A DNA stretch of 23,831 bases. Source: JACPLA01 sp035291905. Lineage in GTDB: Bacteria; Bacteroidota; Ignavibacteria; UBA10030. Every line of letters begins with the position of its first letter. The first letter of the stretch is position 1. The position numbers and the translations under genes were made by a program. Below the pieces are notes generated by a model. The model ran no database searches. It was not told where the DNA came from and worked only from the letters and a program-made list of their open reading frames with translations. Location of the stretch: positions 1 to 23,831 of the forward strand of contig DATDRF010000018.1 in NCBI GenBank assembly GCA_035291905.1, given 5' to 3'. Below are positions 20,431-23,831 of the stretch, piece after piece.

Positions 20431-20459
20431 TTGACACAAGATATGAGAATATATATTTT
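20431..20459 (+). promoter_or_regulatory. Strong sigma-70-like promoter in the gap after the GH47 gene
   Basis: TTGACA at 20431-20436, 17 bases, TATTTT at 20454-20459 (TATATT at 15-bp spacing also possible). The perfect palindrome AGAATATTCT (20422-20431) abuts the -35 and could be an operator. Confidence 0.5.
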
Positions 20460-20465
20460 AGCACA

Positions 20466-20530
20466 TCATCCCTTTGGGACCTCGTGTCTCATTGGCCCCG
20501 GGTCGCCTGTGCGCCCGGGATTCTTTTTTT
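20466..20530 (+). ncRNA. Possible short transcript (sRNA or attenuated leader)
   Basis: The promoter candidate at 20431-20459 is followed after about 40 bases by a terminator-like hairpin with a seven-T run, so the default product would be an RNA of about 65 bases. It contains a small TCCC-TTT-GGGA stem as well. No reading frame of its own is evident. The alternative is a leader that controls the downstream 20548 frame. No known RNA family recognised. Confidence 0.3.
20497..20530 (+). terminator. Terminator-like hairpin with T run
   Basis: CCCGGG at 20497-20502 pairs with CCCGGG at 20514-20519 (self-complementary arms, with an extra inner CG pair and one bulge), then ATTCTTTTTTT. It ends either the proposed short RNA or read-through from the GH47 gene. 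Confidence 0.65.
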
Positions 20531-20547
20531 ATAGGGGGGGGCCTTCC

Positions 20548-20679
20548 ATGAAAAACCGACTAGTCGTCCTCATCGATGGATTCAATCTGTATCAAAAGCA
20601 TTTCAGAACCAGCATGTTTCCCGACGAAATTGACCTGGGAAATGGTCACAAAGTGAAAAGGCCCACGAAATGGGCGTAG
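20548..20679 (+). pseudogene. NYN/PIN-like domain N-terminal fragment
   Basis: Forty-three codons beginning MKNRLVVLIDGFNLYQ. The hydrophobic-IDGFNLY motif is the first strand and active-site aspartate of NYN (LabA/DUF88-type) ribonuclease-like domains, which are normally 150 residues or longer. Here the frame stops after KRPTKWA, and I find no continuation in the other two frames before the next gene. It looks like a remnant left by deletion, but a chance match of this short motif cannot be excluded. A G8 run and the terminator-like hairpin lie just upstream. Confidence 0.4.
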
Positions 20680-20793
20680 TATGGATGTCATTGCGTCCCC
20701 GTAAGTATTTCAGATACCCTTCTGACCCTTCCCCTTTTCCTCCTTTTCTCCCTACATTAAACCGGCTCCCCCATCCTTGAAAGGAAACGTCAT

Positions 20794-21279
20794 ATGCTTC
20801 GATCATTTGTTGTCTTTGGTCTTCTTCTTCTCTTTTCTCTCAGCGTGTTTGGTCAGAAGAGCGAGACGCCATTCTACAAAGTCAAATATGATCCGAAGGC
20901 TGACCCGGCCGTTGAGCTTCAAAAAACTGTAGCTGTCGCAAAGGAATCGGGCAAGAACATTCTTCTCGATGTCGGCGGCGAATGGTGCAGCTGGTGCCAC
21001 AAGCTGGACGCTTTTTTTGAAACGAATGAAGACGTCTCCGCGTTCCTGCTCGCAAATTACGTGCCCCTCAAGATCAACATGAGCAAGGAAAACAAAAACG
21101 AGGAATTCCTCTCCAAACTTCCGAAGATTGAAGGGTATCCCCATCTCTTTGTTCTGGATCCGAACGGAAAGCTCCTTCATTCGCAAGAGACCGGCGCATT
21201 GGAAGAGGGAAAAGGACACAGTCACGATAAGGTCCTTGCTTTTTTGAAAGAGTGGGCGCCAAAGAAACAGATTCAGTAA
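20794..21279 (+). CDS. Secreted thioredoxin-like protein with WCSWC active site
   Basis: 161 residues. Signal peptide about 1-21 (SLSVFGQ). The thioredoxin-like domain (about 38-155) has the helix VAKESGKNILLDVGGEWCSWCHKLDAFF with C65-x2-C68, the LANYVPLKINM strand and the cis-proline-type segment KIEGYPHLFVLDPNGKLLHSQETG. The W-C-x-W-C-H pattern is that of the thioredoxin_7/DUF255-related group, which act as periplasmic disulfide reductants or thiol oxidoreductases. It starts just after AAAGG (20780-20784). A poly-pyrimidine tract (20726-20753) lies upstream. The partner is not identifiable from neighbours. Confidence 0.9.
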   Translation: MLRSFVVFGLLLLFSLSVFGQKSETPFYKVKYDPKADPAVELQKTVAVAKESGKNILLDVGGEWCSWCHKLDAFFETNEDVSAFLLANYVPLKINMSKENKNEEFLSKLPKIEGYPHLFVLDPNGKLLHSQETGALEEGKGHSHDKVLAFLKEWAPKKQIQ

Positions 21280-21394
21280 AGAGGGAGAATGGATTCTGGC
21301 ATCTGCTAATCCCTGTGTGCACCAAACAGACGTCCACCTTTACCAAAGAGGGAAAAATGTACCGCGAACTACCAAAGACCTGAATTCCAATCAT

Positions 21395-22297
21395 ATGGCG
21401 AAGTCCAACCTCCGCTCGGCTCGACTGAGCTCGCCGAAGTCTTCCATCGCCACACTCCCTGACTCGCCGGGAGTGTACCTCTTCTACGGCCCGGCCGATC
21501 AACTCCTCTATGTCGGAAAAAGCAAGGCCCTCCGAAGCCGCATCCGTGCCCATTTCTCTTCATCCGAGGAACGATGGCTTTGCCGCAGAATTAAACGCAT
21601 CGAGGTGAGACAGACGCCGGGCGAGCTTGGAGCACTCCTCCTTGAATCGAGGCTCATCAAGGAGCTGCGGCCGCTCCACAATGTTGCGGCAAAGAGACGA
21701 AGGAGGATCGTCATTGCACGGCGGATTGAATTGCGGGGCGGATACACGGGAGTCGCCCTCGAATCTGTCGACCACCTCACTCCTTCCGATGCCGGACTCA
21801 TCCTCGGGATCTTCAAGCACACCACCCAGGCAAAAGAATACCTTGCGGGAATTGCGCGAACAAATCGCCTGTGCCCGAAACTCTTGCGGATTGAACAATC
21901 CCGCGGGCACTGCTTCTCCTATCACTTGGGCCGCTGCGACGGGGCCTGCGGGGGTGAAGAGGATCCGGCACGGTACAACAAGCGACTCGAGGCGGCCTTT
22001 GAAGAACGAAGGGTCAGGGCATGGCCCTTCGAAGGGAGTGTCATCGTCGAGGAACGATCCGAGTCGGGGGTCGACCGGGAATCGTTCTTCATCGACAACT
22101 GGTGTCTCCTGGCAAGTTCCCGTTTTCGCGAGAACGAGCGTATTGACAACGTGTACGACGCTCACCGATTTGACTACGACAGCTACAAGATCCTCTATTC
22201 CTATTTGTCCGACCCGCTGCATTCAACCGGCTTACGAACACTTGCCAGGCATTCAGGATCCCTGCGTCTCTTTCTGGAACGAGAGGGCAGGAATTGA
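21395..22297 (+). CDS. GIY-YIG nuclease of the Cho/UvrC type
   Basis: About 300 residues. The GIY-YIG domain (about 26-105) has SPGVYLFYG, LLYVGKS, the catalytic region KALRSRIRAHF, the glutamate in ALLLESRLIKEL and the asparagine in RPLHN. A C-terminal region (about 140-300) contains NRLCPKLLRIEQSRGHCFSYHLGRCDGACGG, as in the Cho-type nuclease half of proteins that carry a DnaQ-like exonuclease in front, and an AWPFEGSV motif. Here the exonuclease half is absent, so the protein is a stand-alone nuclease. Cho and UvrC incise DNA 3' of lesions in nucleotide excision repair. I start at ATG 21395 (MAKSN); a GTG at 21317 would add 26 residues without conserved content. Confidence 0.85.
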   Translation: MAKSNLRSARLSSPKSSIATLPDSPGVYLFYGPADQLLYVGKSKALRSRIRAHFSSSEERWLCRRIKRIEVRQTPGELGALLLESRLIKELRPLHNVAAKRRRRIVIARRIELRGGYTGVALESVDHLTPSDAGLILGIFKHTTQAKEYLAGIARTNRLCPKLLRIEQSRGHCFSYHLGRCDGACGGEEDPARYNKRLEAAFEERRVRAWPFEGSVIVEERSESGVDRESFFIDNWCLLASSRFRENERIDNVYDAHRFDYDSYKILYSYLSDPLHSTGLRTLARHSGSLRLFLEREGRN

Positions 22298-22311
22298 TGC
22301 GAACCCATTGG

Positions 22312-22340
22312 TTGCATTTCCATTGCGATTCCTCTATATT
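22312..22340 (+). promoter_or_regulatory. Candidate sigma-70-type promoter of the agmatinase gene
   Basis: TTGCAT (22312-22317), 17 bases, TATATT (22335-22340). The predicted start of transcription is about 23 bases before the ATG at 22370, with GAGGAAAC serving as ribosome-binding site. Confidence 0.5.
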
Positions 22341-22369
22341 GCCCGCGATTTTTCAAATGAGGAAACAGC

Positions 22370-23269
22370 ATGCCGCGAACACTCGATAGCAAGTCAAACT
22401 TCCTGGGACTCGACAAAGAATTCTCTTCGTTTGAAAAATCGAAGGTTGTCATCCTCCCCGCCCCCTACGAATCTACGGTAAGTTACGGCCGCGGCACGAA
22501 AAAGGGCCCGGCGGCAATACTCGAAGCCTCCCGTTATGTGGAATTCTTCGACGAAGAGACCAAGAGGGAGATTCACAGGGAACGGGGAATCGCAACGCTC
22601 GCTCCGCTGGACTTCTCCAAAAAGAAGGACGCCGCCGCCGTCCAACTTCTCCACGACGTTGTTGCGGACCTTCTCGCCGGGGATAAGTTCATTGTTACCA
22701 TCGGGGGAGAGCACACAGTCTCCATCGGTTCCATTGCAGCCTACGCAAAGAAATACTCCGACCTTTCTGTCCTTCAGTTCGATGCTCATTCCGACCTGCG
22801 CCCTGAATACGGCGGAAACAAGTTCAGCCATGCGACCGTGATGGCCCGCGTATGCGAATTCCTTGATCCTAAGCGTCTTGTCCAGGTCGGAATCCGCTCG
22901 CAGGCGAGAGAAGAGGCGGAATTCACCCGCGAGAACGGCGTCCACACGTACTATGCTCATGAAATTCGCGGCGGCAAGTACACGAGACTTCTCCGCTATT
23001 GGGATGATGCGGCAATCGAGAACCTGACGGACCACGTCTATGTCACGTTCGACGTTGACGGTCTCGATCCCTCCATCATGCCTTCGACAGGCACCCCTGA
23101 GCCGAACGGCCTCCTTTGGTCCGAAGTGACGCAGTGCCTCCGCAAACTGTCCCAGAGAAGGAAGATTGTCGGATTCGACATCGTAGAACTGGCTCCGATC
23201 GCCGGCCTGCATCACCCCGACTTCACGGCGGCCAAACTGATCTCCAGGATTCTCAACTACGCCCTTTGA
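22370..23269 (+). CDS. speB: Agmatinase-family ureohydrolase
   Basis: 299 residues, full length for the family. The dimanganese site is complete: GGEHT (H115), DAHSD (D138, H140, D142) and DVDGLDPS (D228, D230). The N-terminal APYESTVSYGRGTKKGP and the C-terminal GFDIVELAP (E273) fit agmatinase rather than arginase or guanidinobutyrase, but these cannot be fully separated by eye. Agmatinase splits agmatine to putrescine and urea in the cytoplasm, the second step of polyamine synthesis from arginine. GAGGAAAC upstream supports the start. The gluconate-dehydrogenase-like gene begins 7 bases after the stop, so both may be on one transcript although they are functionally unrelated. Confidence 0.9.
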   Translation: MPRTLDSKSNFLGLDKEFSSFEKSKVVILPAPYESTVSYGRGTKKGPAAILEASRYVEFFDEETKREIHRERGIATLAPLDFSKKKDAAAVQLLHDVVADLLAGDKFIVTIGGEHTVSIGSIAAYAKKYSDLSVLQFDAHSDLRPEYGGNKFSHATVMARVCEFLDPKRLVQVGIRSQAREEAEFTRENGVHTYYAHEIRGGKYTRLLRYWDDAAIENLTDHVYVTFDVDGLDPSIMPSTGTPEPNGLLWSEVTQCLRKLSQRRKIVGFDIVELAPIAGLHHPDFTAAKLISRILNYAL

Positions 23270-23276
23270 GATACCT

Positions 23277-23819
23277 ATGCCCTCCCATGCGGATCCTGAC
23301 CCACAACTCTCCAGGCGAACGTTCCTTCGTCAATCGGTTTTCGGCTCACTGTTTCTGACCGTCGGCGGGCTGGGACGCCCATTCCAGGAACAGCCGGGCA
23401 CCTCCAGGCCGCTTCTTTTCTTTTCAGATCATGAATTCGAGATCATGAAAGCCGCAGCAACGCGCATCATCGACCTTGATTCTTCCAGCCCATTGACCCC
23501 GGAAGAGGTTACCCTTCGGGCCGACCAGTTTCTCGCAGGCGAGCCGCCGGAAATCCAGGATCAGTTTCATACTCTGTTGTATGCCTTCAACGCACCGTTG
23601 TTCACATTCCTGTTTGACCTGCGGTTCTCGAGTTTCATCGGAATGTCGGCGGAAGACCAGAGAAGTTATCTTGAGGACTGGATGACGAGCACCTTCGCAT
23701 TCAGAAGAACGGGGTTCCAGGCCCTGAAAAGAGTGAGTTTGAGCATGTACTACACCGATTCCCGCTCCTGGCCGGGGATTGGGTACGATGGAATGTTTCT
23801 GCCGTGGGAAAGGTCATAA
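23277..23819 (+). CDS. Gluconate 2-dehydrogenase subunit 3 family protein, Tat-exported
   Basis: 180 residues. The N-terminus has a twin-arginine signal (SRRTFLRQS at about 12-20) followed by a hydrophobic stretch. The remainder has the family pattern: FFSDHEFEIMKAAATRIIDLD, TPEEVTLRADQFL, the central helix around LLYAFN and the C-terminal MYYTDSRSWPGIGYDG motif. This small subunit escorts a GMC-type flavin dehydrogenase through the Tat system and joins it to a cytochrome c subunit; it acts in the periplasm. The partner dehydrogenase would be expected just downstream of the window edge (AGAGAGG precedes the last bases). It is 7 bases after the agmatinase stop. Confidence 0.88.
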   Translation: MPSHADPDPQLSRRTFLRQSVFGSLFLTVGGLGRPFQEQPGTSRPLLFFSDHEFEIMKAAATRIIDLDSSSPLTPEEVTLRADQFLAGEPPEIQDQFHTLLYAFNAPLFTFLFDLRFSSFIGMSAEDQRSYLEDWMTSTFAFRRTGFQALKRVSLSMYYTDSRSWPGIGYDGMFLPWERS

Positions 23820-23831
23820 AGAGAGGCGTTA

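Noticed and set aside
20431..20530. Riboswitch or T-box leader
   Set aside because: Too short between promoter and terminator, and no known motif or pairing pattern recognised.

Overview
The window reads as a piece of a chromosome from an uncultured bacterium of the FCB group (Bacteroidota / Chlorobiota / Ignavibacteriota relatives). The best marker is a secreted protein ending in a type IX secretion sorting domain with an NYPNPFNPST-like motif (15281-16345). Many small secreted proteins and lipoproteins, a PDZ/7TM/GAF sensor kinase and a reaction-centre-type dihaem cytochrome c fit such a lineage. Placement below phylum cannot be settled from the window. No tRNA, rRNA, CRISPR array or intact transposase gene was seen.

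Layout. 1-1888 (minus): the N-terminal part of a secreted 5'-nucleotidase-family phosphoesterase that runs off the left edge, a glycine-zipper protein and a probable outer-membrane protein. 2139-4403 (plus): a short-chain dehydrogenase and a B12-binding-type radical SAM enzyme. 4409-8915 (minus): a signalling cassette with a multi-domain membrane histidine kinase, a receiver-PP2C phosphatase and an OmpR-type regulator. 9029-10480 (minus): three overlapping small genes (DUF2085 protein, cysteine-rich membrane protein, secreted NTF2-like protein). 10845-12644 (plus): a tandem NTF2-like protein, the dihaem cytochrome and a lone receiver protein. 12772-15103 (minus): an ECF sigma factor, anti-sigma factor and lipoprotein operon joined by 4-bp overlaps. 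15281-16345 (minus): the T9SS cargo protein. 16570-23819 (plus): a membrane-anchored alpha/beta hydrolase, an NTF2-like lipoprotein, a bacterial GH47 alpha-mannosidase, a possible NYN-domain remnant, a thioredoxin-like protein, a Cho/UvrC-type GIY-YIG nuclease, an agmatinase-family ureohydrolase and a gluconate-2-dehydrogenase subunit 3 homologue.

The most interesting signals lie between genes. (1) Three promoter regions near the left end carry triple hexamers (core TGACA/AACC) spaced exactly 11 bp, all in the direction of transcription: upstream of the 5'-nucleotidase, the outer-membrane protein and the SDR/radical-SAM pair. This is the architecture of PhoB/PhoP-type sites and suggests a local phosphate-type regulon. 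(2) A 237-bp MITE-like element at 10535-10771 has perfect 16-bp terminal inverted repeats and an 8-bp target duplication, and has itself been invaded by two CCTGCC palindromic units. (3) Those units recur at 5167 and 5307; two copies are exactly 63 bp with conserved ends and divergent cores. (4) Several gaps hold degenerate tandem arrays with a 7-bp period, one of which runs through the stop codon of the alpha/beta hydrolase gene. (5) A promoter-plus-terminator unit at 20431-20530 could encode a short RNA.

All assignments come from reading translated sequence and motifs by eye; no database search was run.
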